From contig RPFO01000080.1 in NCBI GenBank assembly GCA_009746045.1, positions 5,919,339-5,983,338 of the forward strand: 64,000 nucleotides of DNA, given 5' to 3'. This document shows positions 51,502 through 61,426 of this stretch, piece by piece (positions within the stretch are counted from its first letter, which is position 1; every line of letters starts with the position of its first letter). The stretch comes from Mesostigma viride (taxonomy: Eukaryota; Streptophyta; Mesostigmatophyceae; Mesostigmatales; Mesostigmataceae). Position numbers and translations under genes: made by a program. The notes under the pieces are model-generated. The model made no database searches, was not told where the DNA came from, and worked only from the letters and a program-made list of their open reading frames with translations.

Positions 51502-52687
51502 ACAAGTGGGTCAGAAGGTCCTAGCTTGGAAGGAACCTAGCCTTTATGGCAAACGTGGTAGCTGGAGTCCTGGGGTGGTTACCCAGGTTGATGAAGCTAG
51601 CCACGCATGCTTGGTCAGCATGGAGGACGAACCAAAGCATGTGCACCGGCTGAGTTGGTCATATGTCAAGCCTAACCTGATGAATGAGGGCAGTCAGGCA
51701 CAAGGCTCACAGGATCTGCAGGATTTTCAGGTCCCAAGTGACATCACTGACGCAACGACCACATCTGTTGCAGGGGAATCTGTCAGCCCTGGCCAGGTTG
51801 CAGAGGTACTTGTTGAACAGGCTGCAAGGTCAACAGCTGGGGAGTCAACTGTCAAGCCCAAGGCACTAACCAAGCCCAGGGGGACAAGTTTGGCTGGATT
51901 GATTGGGGCTCTACAAAGAGCCAAGAAGCAGCCCAAGGTAGCCAAGCTCAGGTGGCATGGCAATCTGGGGCTGGACACTGCCTTAGAGGTAGACACTAAT
52001 TCTCAGGTTTCCATCATTGGGACCAGGGCTGCAGCAGGGTACAGCATGACTGAACCCAGCTATCAGTTTGTGTCTGACTTCAGTGGCGGGGTACACGTGA
52101 AGGTACTGGGTGAGGTATCTATTCCTATCCTTGGACAGGACACTGCATTTTGTGTCTTGGAGGGCTATCAGGGACCTGCTCTTCTGGGGCAGAATTTCCT
52201 ATGCCAGGATGGGGTAGTGATCACGTCCTCTCTCCTGACTAAGGAAGGGGCTGGTCAGGTCCCACTGATTAATTTCAGGACCACTCACCTATCACGTGCA
52301 GTAACCAGGACGGTTAAGCGTGTGCAAGTGTGCCAGGGGCAGGAGCCCTTGGTTGATGACCTCATACTGCCAGCTGCTAGTCATCCAAGCAGTTTGGGCA
52401 TTGGTCCTCACTCACTTGCTGGACACAGCCCTATCAACTACCAAGGCCTGGTGAAGCTCATGTCCTCTCCCATTATGTGTCCCCAGGTCACACTGGGTCT
52501 GATTAAATCTGGGGAGGACTGGATCTCCAGGAAATGCGTGGAACCTGTCAATGACCTGCCTCCTGCACGACGTCTACTCAAGCTCAAGTTTGTCATCAAG
52601 ATGAAGGAGGTGGACGGGGTCAAGGTACCACATGTCAGGCCAGTGCTGAATGAGTTCAAGGGTACTGGTGAGTACGTGCACTGCTGA
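51502..52687 (+). pseudogene. Integrase C-terminus, protease-like domain and RT start
   Basis: Begins with GQKVLAWKEPSLYGKRGSWSPG, resembling an integrase C-terminal segment. After a low-complexity linker comes LEVDTNSQVSIIG, then ALLGQNFLCQDG, a retropepsin-like pattern with D-T-N in place of D-T/S-G. RT fingers follow: ARRLLKLKFVIKMKEVDG and RPVLNEFKG. The frame ends at 52687 just before the palm, where a one-base shift leads into the next ORF. The protease therefore lies after the integrase, unlike canonical Copia. Confidence 0.6.
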
Positions 52688-53516
52688 GGAGTTGTATACC
52701 CCTGGCATGTTGCATGACACTTGGAGGCTGCTGCTGTGTGTACTTCTAGGCCTTCTCAACAAGGGCTTGGACTATGGCTCAGTGGTGGTAGATTTCAAGA
52801 GGGCATTTCTGGAGGGGGATGCAGATGTGGCACAGGAAAAGTGGGAGGGCAAGACGCCTTTCTATGTCAGGGTGCCTGCTGTATGGAAAAGGGACATTCA
52901 CACTGAGTTCCTTAAAATCCTCAAGGGCCTGGAGGGCCTGAGGTCAAGTCCAATAATCTGGAGGGAGACTCTCAACCGTTTCCTGAAGGAGCATTGCAAC
53001 TTGAAGGTCTCTCCTGTAGACCCCTGTCTGTTTCTGGGGCAATGGGAAGGCCTACCAGTGTATGCTTCGCTGCACGGGGATGACCTACATCTGATAGCTC
53101 CCACGTCGTGGCTTAAGGAGCTGATCTCCATCATTAAGTCCAAGTTTCCTCTGGGTAGGGAGCAATGGCAGGTGGAGAATGAGCCTCTGCTGTTTGTGGG
53201 CATGGAGGCCACACTGGTGAAGAAAGGGGGGGAATGGCGTATGCTGCTGGTGGGGGGCAATGATTATCAAGAGACCCTCATTAGCAAGCTTCCTCCAGTC
53301 ATCACACAGGCACTGTGTCCCATGGTGAGGGGCATGGTTGCTTGGGTGGCAGGCATTTCCAGGCCAGACCTTATGGTCATAGCCAGGTTGCCTGATGACA
53401 TGCTGGTGGAGCTAGGGTCTGCCAAGGTGGCTGATCAGGTCAAGGCTTCATCTGGCATTCTGTTGTCTGCAGTGGATTTATCACAACCCATTTGCATGGA
53501 GCTGTATGTGGATAGC
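52650..53516 (+). pseudogene. Copia-like reverse transcriptase palm and RNase H start
   Basis: Encodes VVVDFKRAFLEGD (catalytic Asp of motif A, as in Copia), SPVDPCLFLG, and LHGDDLHLIAP, where G-D-D replaces the usual V-D-D or M-D-D. It also has AWVAGISRPDLMVI, a Copia RPD box, and MELYVDSGY, the first RNase H Asp. It is cut at 53516 by the LINE. Confidence 0.8.
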
Positions 53517-56323
53517 GGTTATTGCCCGTTGCCGACGCTTTCTGCAGGGGGACTGGGAGGGGCTGTTTGGCGTGCCGCCCCCGCGCACGGCCCGGCTGTC
53601 GGGGGAGGTCAACTTCGAGCGGGTGGCCGCCGATGTCATCCGCCTCGTCCGCGAGGGGCAGCTCAGCCGGGCCATGACCCGCTTGGAAATGGCCAAGCTG
53701 GCCCCCGCCAATGCGGCTACCCTGGCGGCCTTGGAGGCTCTTCACCCTGCGGAGCCCGGATTCCAGCTGCCCGTGCCGGACCCCCTGCCGGCCCCCCTCC
53801 GGCTGGACCGCGACTGCTTCCTGGAGGTGATGCGTGCGGTCCCGCGGGCTTCCTCTACCGGGCCGTCGGGCTGGCGCTACGAGCACTTGGAGGTCCTGGT
53901 GGGGCATGGGGGCGAGGACATTCTCTTTGACACCCTCATTGACCTGGCGGCTGGTCGCGTTCCTCCCGCTGCGCGCGAGTGGTTAGCGGGCGCTCGCCTC
54001 CTCGCTCTGCTCAAGGGTGTCTTGCCCCCCCCGAGGGCAAGGTGCGCCCGATCGCCTGCGGTGAGGTGCTCCGCAAGCTCGTGGGCAAAGTGATCTGCCG
54101 CCAAAAGGCGCCCGAGCTCCGTGCCTTTTTCTGCCCGCCCCTCGCAGCGGGTGAGACCTCGGTGGCGGCCCAGCTGGGGGTGACGACTCCAGGCGGGGCG
54201 GATATCCTCATCCATTCGGTGCAGGCCTACCTCGAGGCCCACCCCACCCACGCTGTCGTCAAGGTCGACTGCCACAACGCGTTCAACAGTCTGTCCCGCG
54301 CCAGCATGTTTGCGGCCGTCATGGAGTCCTTCGAGGACTTGTACGCTTGGACAGCCGTGTGCTACGGCCAGCCCGGCCAACTGGTTCACATCATGGAGGA
54401 CGGCACTCGCGGCGGCCTGCTGTCGCGGTCGGGCACCCAGCAAGGGGACCCCCTGGGACCCCTGTACTTTGCCGCCCCCCTCCAGGGTTGCCTCCAAGCG
54501 GTCCATGCTGCCCACCCGGCGGTCGCTATTCAGGCCTACTTGGATGATATCTACCTTCTGGGCCCTGTGCCGGACACCACCGCGGCTCTGCTGGCACTGC
54601 AGACCGCGGTGGCCGACATCAACCTCCAGTTGACCCTGGCCAAGTGCGCGGTGTACTCGCCCCAAGGTGATTGCTCCGGCTTTCCGCCCCAGCTCTTGGG
54701 CCGGGACGAGCGCCTCCATGGGTTGGATGTCCTCGGCGTTCCGGTTGGCGACCCCGCGTTTGTCATCCATGCTCTGCGGGCCGCCCTCGAGGCACGCACT
54801 GAGGTACTGCCCTTGATTGCGCGCCTTCATGATTCGCAGACCAAGGGTCTGCTTCTGTGGTTTTGCGCTCACCCTCGCGTCGTTCACTGGCTCCGGGGCG
54901 CTCTTCCGGCTCAGGTCCGGCTGGCCGCCGAGGGCCACGACGAACGCATCCAGTCGGCCTTGGCGCAGCTGGTCCCGGGCCCCGACCTCCCGCCACATGC
55001 TATTCGCATTGCCTCCCTGCCTGCACGGATGGGTGGCTGCGGTCTGACTCGTGCCGCCCGGCTGGCCCCAGCAGCATTTTTGGGCTCCGTCGCTCAGTCG
55101 TGGGCGGAAAGCTGCCGGCTCCTGCCCCTTTTGGCAACAGCAGCGCCTGACCTCCTGGACCCCAGCAGCCCTTTGCCCTTCGTCACCGCCATCCAGGAGG
55201 CCTATGCTGAGATCCAGCAGGCCTGTTCTCCCGTCCGTGCCGCTCAGGCGGTACAGCGCCACCTCCCTCGCGGCACTCCCTCGGTCGCCTCCGTTCAATC
55301 TCCCGCCGCATTCCCTGCTCGCGTCATCGATAAACACCAGAAAACCTACGCGGGTATTCTGCACACGGCTGATTGGATTGCTCTTTTCGCGGACCTCAAC
55401 GCCCAGGGACGTGCGTGGCTGTTCTCGCTTTCCTTGCGGAGTGTGGGCTCGGCGTACCTTCGTGCTCTTCCCATGGCCCCCCCATTCGCCTTGGCTCCCA
55501 GCCACTACTCGGTGGCGCTCCGGCACCAGCTATTTGCCCCGCAGCCTCTTGTTCCGGCCGGGCGGCCTTGTGGTAGCTGTGGGCAGCCGCTGGATCCCAC
55601 GGGGACTCACTACCTTGCCTGCATGGGGGGCCAACAGAATCAGAATTGGTATTTGTATTTGCACACTGTCCTCCTGACGGTGGTGCTCGCCATGATCCGG
55701 TCGGTTTTCCCCCACGCGAACATCCGGTCCGAGGATGCGGATGGCGCTGCCTTCTATTCCCCCAACCACCGGCCTGACATCGTGGTGCTGGACTTTGAGG
55801 GGGGTGGCCGGCATCTGCTTATTGACGTTTCGGTGGCGCGGCCCTTGGCTCTTAGCCACGTGGCTGGGGCCTCCCTCACGGCAGGTTACACGGCGGACCG
55901 GGCGGAGCGGGCCAAGCTCCTGGCCTACGGCGACGTCGGGCACCATCGTGTGGTGCCCTTTGTCCTGGAGGAGTTTGGGGCCATGGGGCCCCTGACCTCC
56001 GCCTTCTTCAAGGAGTGTTGCCGGCTCCGGGAGGACCGGCTGGACCTGGAGGGCCAGCGGGCCCCATGGTCGGCGCGGACCTGGACGTCATATTGGCGTC
56101 AGCGCTTGTCGGTGGCGCTGACTCGGGCCATGGCTGACATCATGCTCCGCCGTACGCGGGCTGATTTTGCGGTGCAGCAGGGCTATTAGGTTCCTCCCGT
56201 TAGGCGTTTCCATTGGTCTTATCGTAGTATAGAGCTTTGACATGGCTCTGTATATAGGTTTATAGCTGGGCGTTTGCTTTGGTTTGAGTGATTTCACTCT
56301 GCTGTAAGTAATTATATTTTTAA
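53517..56323 (+). mobile_element. LINE with RT and restriction-like endonuclease, in RNase H
   Basis: Flanked by TATGTGGATAGC on both sides (53505-53516 and 56324-56335). The 5' end lies within coding sequence, so it is truncated. One long ORF and a 3' tail follow, ending TTTTTAA. The tail matches the short copy at 12724-12829. This is target-primed retrotransposition into the Copia-like element. Confidence 0.92.
53525..56189 (+). pseudogene. LINE ORF: reverse transcriptase and endonuclease
   Basis: The first part (to about 54020) encodes TGPSGWRYEHLEVL and REWLAGARLLALLKG. The rest is one frame (53979-56189) with EGKVRPIACGEVLRKLVGKV, VVKVDCHNAFNSLSR (catalytic Asp), TQQGDPLGPLYFA, and AYLDDIYLLG (catalytic Y-L-D-D). 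A phase change at a C8 run near 54026-54034 joins the two. The C-terminal part has C-G-S-C, then H-Y-L-A-C (zinc-binding CCHC), and RPDIVVLDFEG with HLLIDVSV, a restriction-like endonuclease pattern as in R2/CRE/NeSL-type LINEs. No APE endonuclease is present. Apart from the single shift it is intact. Confidence 0.85.
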
Positions 56324-56801
56324 TATGTGGATAGCTCAATGGACAGCAGGCAGGTCTCCAAGGTCAGGGGCAGGGCTGCAGGGCTCTTTGTGCTCAGACA
56401 GGAGGGCCTGGGGAGTTTGGTGAGCTGGTTTAGTCGCCTGCACAAACGGGTGGCTGTCAGCAGTGATGTGGCAGAATGCAGGGCTATTTGTGAAGGCATT
56501 CACACAAGCCTTTATCTGAAGGAGTTGACATCAGATGACTTCTAACACTCCTTGGCCACTTCAGGTTACCACTCTTCTAAAAACAGACTCCATGGGGATG
56601 GTGCAGTTTGTGCACAGGCAGATGGCCAGAAGTAGGGACTTGGATTATCTCCTTCTTAAGGAATTGTCCTCCTTGGCCAATATTGAGCACATCCCTGGGG
56701 TTGACAATCCTGCTGATGCTTTGACCAAGCTAGTGCAGAAGGCAGCAGTGCAATACAAGGTTCTTCAGTCTCTGATGGACCCATCTCAGCAAGCTGTCTA
56801 A
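56324..56801 (+). pseudogene. Copia-like RNase H, 3' part
   Basis: Continues from 53516 after the LINE. It contains VAVSSDVAECRAICEG (catalytic Glu) in one frame to 56545. A shifted frame then gives TTLLKTDSMGMVQFVHRQ (Asp) and IPGVDNPADALTKLV, the conserved end of Copia RNase H. One frame change lies near 56540-56560. The stop at 56799 ends the coding part of the element. Confidence 0.75.
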
Positions 56802-57752
56802 GCTGGTGCCTGGTTATAGGGCATTGGAGAGCAGATTGTGTGGTAGTGTCAGCATTGTGACTGGCATAATACCTGTATTTTAGTCTGTACTAAGGCTCAT
56901 GGACCATGGTACACTCACTCTGATTTTAATCAGGATACAGCCAGGTTTTGGCTTGGGTTCATGCTGTTGACTACACAAGGTTGACAGGTCCATTACAGAC
57001 CATGTATACTATTTTAAAAGAAATGTATATTTGTACATACCTCTCACAATGGTCTGGGAACCTTTATTCTGGGGTTTATAGGGCGGGGTTCGATTCCCTG
57101 GTATTATGTTTCTACAAGCTGGCCTGTTCAGGTGTTTGCCTGTTCAGACTTCCCTAGTTCCCCAGGGCAGGATTTTATTGTTGCCTATGTGTTTCATTTT
57201 GTCATTTGTTTGCTGTGGCAGTTTACCATCTGGCAAGTAGACGGGCGCCGTAAGACGGGCGCCAATAGACCCCTGTTGAGAGAATGACAGGCAAACTATT
57301 GTAATACGCCTTACTTTGTCAAGTGGTATTTTAATTGTCATGGATTTATTGTACTTATATTGAATATGTACTGGGTTTTATGGGATTAGTATCTGGGATT
57401 AATGTAACTCACCGCCAGAAGGTCATTGTACTGGAGGCTCTACCGAGGTGATGGGATTAATTCCTGGAGAAGACCTCATAGAATTAACCTGTATGTATTT
57501 AATTTTTGTTTGTTCCTAATATCTGGTGGTACTCTGTAATGCCACTTCCATAGGTTTTTATCCATTTCTCATGGAATGGTTTTCCCTGTGGCAGATCTGT
57601 TTCTTTTCCAGTTCCTTAAAAGAAAAGGCTGGGGGAATGGCAATGGCCATTAAAGACATCTGTTCAAGCTTCAAGCTGGAGTGAAGGACATTTCAAGCTA
57701 CTTCAAGGGTCCCTGGCAGGGGATGTGATCCCTAAAGAAAAGAAGGGATTGG
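56802..57752. other. Copia-like element, 3' untranslated region
   Basis: No gene seen. It holds a GGCGCCGTAAGACGGGCGCC block near 57244-57263 and ends in a purine-rich run (57734-57752, AAAGAAAAGAAGGGATTGG), a suitable polypurine tract directly before the 3' LTR. Confidence 0.55.
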
Positions 57753-58369
57753 AGTTAACGTAAAGGATTTACGTTAGATGGATAGAGATTGTTACGCTCT
57801 TTCCAGCGGCACCTTGAACGCCTCATTTGGTTAAGGAACGTAAAAGTTATGACGTTTCCTAGGCTGTGCCGACAGTACCCGGCGCGCCACTGTGGGCGCG
57901 TACGGACACAGGATGTACAAGTGTCACTTTGATAGTCCGCAGGACGTTGACAGGACTTGTACAGGACTTGATGGTCAATTGATAGGTAGGCGCACTGTAG
58001 CGCGCCAGGACCTATGAGACAATTGATGCTGAGTAGTGTACGGATAGGTCCACAGGACTAGCCGTATGGACAATTGATAGATCTGCGCGCCAAAGGCGTG
58101 TCAGAGTCTGTGTAATCAATTGATTGACAGTTCAGCTGTGACAGTACAGCTGAATACTTGGACGCGTCCCTAGCAACCTATATGTGTGACTTGGTCGCAC
58201 CGGGACGCTAGTTCTTGCGTGCACGTTCTCTTGGCACTGCGACCCTGTCGTCTGTGCTGCGTGCAGTCTTGGAAGTGACGTGACTTACGTCTGTGTTCCT
58301 TATTCTTAATAAAGGCAACATTCCTGCAAGAACCATGGCGGAATTCAGGGCATTCACTCTCTCACAACT
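57753..58369 (+). repeat. 3' LTR of the Copia-like element
   Basis: 617 bp, AGTT...AACT termini, uninterrupted copy. It supplies the empty site for the 44959-46677 insertion. It ends at the TATCC target duplication, after which fibre coding sequence resumes. Confidence 0.92.
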
Positions 58370-59690
58370 TATCCAACCACAAGCCCCGTCACAATGGATG
58401 TCGCGTTTAACAAGCCCGTGACTGGGTTTGGTAGCGGGGACATCTACGTGAACAACGGAACAGTGTCGTCGGTAACTGGTACCAGGGCATCATACCAGTT
58501 CGCAGTGACACCGACCACTCCATACTCCCAGACGACCGTGAGGGTGGTCGATGGCACGACTGTAGGCGAATTCGGGGTCACAAACGCCGAGTCCAACACG
58601 GTCGCGTTCACCTACTCCCCGCCGCCTACAGTCACCCTCGCGACTTCGGCCGGGGCAACACCGTCCACGAGCCCAGTCGGCGTGACGGCTACCTTCAGCC
58701 GGTCAGTCACTGGTTTCGCGCTCGGGGACATCGTCGTTACCAACGGGACGGCGTCCAACTTGGTGCAGGTAAACGCGGCGTTTTACACGTTCGACGTGTC
58801 AGGAACCTCGAACACGTTGACGACCGTCAGCGTGGGTTCCAACGCGGCGACAGACTCCATGTCGGGTAACGGGAACTCGGCGTCTAACTCTCTTACTTTT
58901 ACGTATACACCAGTTTACAACCCCGCAACAGACCCCAATTTGTTCGCGTGGTACGATCCGTCCGACAGCGCCACGGTGTTCAGCGAGACGTCCGGCACAA
59001 CCCAGCAAAACACGACAGGTGGGGACGTGATGCGAGTGAACGACAAGGGGCCGAACGGGTACCACGTGACCCAGGCCACTTCCTCCAAGTGTCCTACGCT
59101 GGACACGACGGAACTGAACTCGAAACAGTCCCTCCGCTTTATCAACTCGCGGTCTGGTTTATTAGGGTCCGTGAACAATTTCTGGAATACGATCGGGGCA
59201 AGTGCGAGTGTTTTTCTAGTCGCAAAACAGCTAACGACTGCAACGTATCCACAATTAGGGGGTTCTACGGCTATACGAGGGTATATGCTTGGATCGTCGG
59301 GTGGCATGCAGCGGTTATATCATGGCTTATCAGTCAGAGTTACAGACCGTTATCCTCTTCGCTCCCAACCAAGTATACGAAACCGTGAGCACCAAGGCTC
59401 AGTTCTTTGACAACGCAACACACGTCATGGCGATTTCATGCAACAGCAGTACAAACGCACTTCTCACCCGCTTCGACGGAAGAGTTGGTTATAATAAAAT
59501 TGGATCGGATCCTACAATTGGGTCAGGAAATCTCTCTATTGGGGGAGACTCGACCAACGCAAGTCGTGCTTTTGATGGGTGGATCGGCGAGATCCTGGTC
59601 TACAACACCGCAAAAACGTCAGCGGAGCTTGAGCTGATACGCGGCTACCTCGCAGCCAAGTGGGGGGCGCCGTTAACTCCTCCAGCATAG
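58370..59690 (+). pseudogene. Ig-like/lectin fibre protein, 3' part
   Basis: Resumes the Ig-like repeat exactly at the target duplication (T-S-P-V-T-M-D-V-A-F-N-K), with two further repeats (TFSRSVTGFALGDIVVTNGT). A C-terminal domain of about 240 residues follows: DPNLFAWYDPSDSATV, then QSLRFINSRSG, and FDGWIGEILVYNT, with GYLAAKWG. This is the signature of a concanavalin A/laminin G-like lectin domain. A frame change near 59320-59330 splits it in two (58394-59410 and 59289-59690). The lectin domain probably binds glycans on the host cell. Confidence 0.78.
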
Positions 59691-59728
59691 GCCTCTATAA
59701 CTAAATATCTATCCATATCATGTAAGCA

Positions 59729-60241
59729 ATGGACTATCCAAATTATTACCAGATAGTACTTGACAGCGAGGCCTCATCGAGTGACAGTGACGTTGACAAC
59801 GCGGCATTTCGTTTTAAAATTAAGCCAGATCCAAGTGCTCCCATCATTGACGGGGATTGGAGAGGCGGGCTTCACTTTGCGTCCATTGCAGGAATCGAAA
59901 GCACCCCCCCTCATGTGCTCATTGGCTTGGTATCCCCCAGTTTCTTGGGTGGTGAGCACAATTTGGACCAAGGGGTTGTGTTGGGATCAGAAATATGCAA
60001 AAAAGCAACAGCAACAACGACCATTTTCGACTATTCTTTGATCAATGATCACGCATATTTCAATTTGAGGAATCCACATCTCTTTAGGAACGGGGGCATT
60101 CTCGAGATAAGGTTGGCCCACATAGATAGGGACGTAGGAGACACAGAATATCAAAACGTTGCTGCATACGAATCTTTCGTCTGCGTGTTACAATTTGAGA
60201 GGGTGCGAGGTTTTAATAAATGCAAATGTCACGGTAAGTAA
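59729..60241 (+). CDS. Hypothetical viral protein, 170 aa
   Basis: ATG 59729 follows an AT-rich tract containing TAAATATCTATCC, similar to the one upstream of MCP. The N-terminus (M-D-Y-P-N-Y-Y-Q) is followed by Ser/Asp-rich sequence and beta-rich stretches; the C-terminus is Cys/Lys-rich (C-K-C-H-G-K). No family recognised. A strong GTAAGT at 60235-60240 covers the last codons, possibly by chance. It lies in the late structural block. Confidence 0.6.
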   Translation: MDYPNYYQIVLDSEASSSDSDVDNAAFRFKIKPDPSAPIIDGDWRGGLHFASIAGIESTPPHVLIGLVSPSFLGGEHNLDQGVVLGSEICKKATATTTIFDYSLINDHAYFNLRNPHLFRNGGILEIRLAHIDRDVGDTEYQNVAAYESFVCVLQFERVRGFNKCKCHGK

Positions 60242-60267
60242 TTTCTGTGCATTATACGACAATATGT

Positions 60268-60441
60268 ATGGGTGGATGCCTTGGAAAATTCACACTGGTG
60301 GACACCCTGGAGAATTCGTTCAGGCGTATGAGAAACGACCCCGAGTACGCGCGAGCTTACGAGTCCGTTTACCTGAATTCACGTCCCAGAACTCGCCACG
60401 TGGTAGAGGCCACTCTGGACTTGCATCACTGCAAATTTTAG
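60268..60441 (+). CDS. Small protein with MGGCLGK N-terminus, 57 aa
   Basis: I choose ATG 60268; an upstream GTG in frame would be non-standard. The N-terminus M-G-G-C-L-G-K fits combined N-myristoylation (Gly2) and palmitoylation (Cys4). It is followed by a charged helix with several Arg. Membrane attachment would suit a role in virion assembly or exit; that is inference. Not similar to any family I know. Confidence 0.45.
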   Translation: MGGCLGKFTLVDTLENSFRRMRNDPEYARAYESVYLNSRPRTRHVVEATLDLHHCKF

Positions 60442-60590
60442 CCAAGTTCGACACTTGTGCAAGTCTCGCCACCTTCGCGCCCTGTCCAGGCCGTGCCAGC
60501 AGACGTAACGGACCTTGGCACACGGTGCACAAATAGGCAAAATCACGTGCAAGTCACGCATCTCACGTTGCAAGCCCTCTGCCGGTAGCC

Positions 60591-61166
60591 ATGGCTTCCC
60601 GAAACGCAGGGCCCTGCGAAAAGGCGTTGGCCACGCTTGGAAAATACCTCGATAGTCTCGAGGACGGCCAGACAAAGATATCGGACCAACTCTCCTACCT
60701 GACGCATCAGGTCTCCCTTCTTTCCGGAAACGGAGGTGCTGTTGGAGGCACCGGACCTACCTGCGAGGTTCTCAAGATTCACGACGCCGGATATGACGAT
60801 GTCGACCGCAAGACGCCAAAAATTTGCGTCGAGTGGGTCTACGAGAGGAACGCGGCAAAGCCGAGGAAGGTCGAGGACCGCTGCGAGTGGATTCGCCTCG
60901 ACCAAGCCGACGGATGCGTTAAGATGGTTGACGAATTCCTCAATGGCTTCTCCAAGTCCAAGCGCCAGCCAGGCATTTCCCCCATTGCGCTCTACAAGGC
61001 ATGGGAGGAGGCAAAAAAGGGTTTCGAGGACGCAAAGACCGCCACTTCCCATGGCAGGAAGAGGAACCGCGAGGAAGTGTCAAGCTCCCGCGGCCTTGGC
61101 GACAAGAGGAAGTCCGCCTCGAACGTTATGAAGAGCCCGACTGGAAACTCCAAGGACAGGGAGTAG
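60591..61166 (+). CDS. Hypothetical nuclear-type protein, 191 aa
   Basis: Starts at ATG 60591. A helical N-terminal segment (about 10-45, with heptad-like spacing) is followed by an acidic/basic central domain with Trp (CVEWVYERN and RCEWIRLDQ) and a Lys/Arg-rich tail with two possible nuclear localisation signals (GRKRNREE and DKRKSA). No known family. It is the last gene before the right terminal repeat. Confidence 0.55.
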   Translation: MASRNAGPCEKALATLGKYLDSLEDGQTKISDQLSYLTHQVSLLSGNGGAVGGTGPTCEVLKIHDAGYDDVDRKTPKICVEWVYERNAAKPRKVEDRCEWIRLDQADGCVKMVDEFLNGFSKSKRQPGISPIALYKAWEEAKKGFEDAKTATSHGRKRNREEVSSSRGLGDKRKSASNVMKSPTGNSKDRE

Positions 61167-61426
61167 AGTGTCGTCTTGTTGACGACGGCAACGAGCTTGC
61201 CATTTCGCTCTTGTTGAGCTGATAACGAATGTGAACATGATATAAATTTTAATGAATTCGTTTATGCAGTATACAACGCGTCAATATATGCTGAAAACAA
61301 TTTTCGTTCGTCTCGAAATGCAGTTCTAACACGGGTTAAACATCCAGAGTAGACCTCTCATGCATCGACGCAGGTCGTATGGGATTCTTGCATAGATCGC
61401 CTGAGTTTCCAGAGTAATCTCTTTTG

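Larger units (their letters stand above)
44877..58369 (+). mobile_element. Copia-like LTR retrotransposon in the fibre gene
   Basis: LTRs begin AGTTAACG and end CACAACT (AGTT/AACT termini) and TATCC flanks the outside (44872-44876 and 58370-58374). Coding order on the plus strand: an unknown ORF, gag with zinc knuckle, integrase, protease-like domain, RT, RNase H. RT and RNase H patterns are of the Copia (Ty1) class. It is 13.5 kb because of three later insertions (44959-46677, 50412-51501, 53517-56323). Without them and one copy of each known target duplication it would be about 7.9 kb. The two LTRs look nearly identical apart from the insertion, so integration was recent. Confidence 0.9.

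Noticed and set aside
53877-55526. 549-codon antisense frame opposite the LINE ORF
   Set aside because: The plus strand carries clear RT and endonuclease motifs; the antisense frame is a GC-rich shadow.
60228-60267. Splice donor GTAAGT joining the 170-aa gene to the next ORF
   Set aside because: No acceptor or branch site with matching phase is evident, and both ORFs are complete as they stand.
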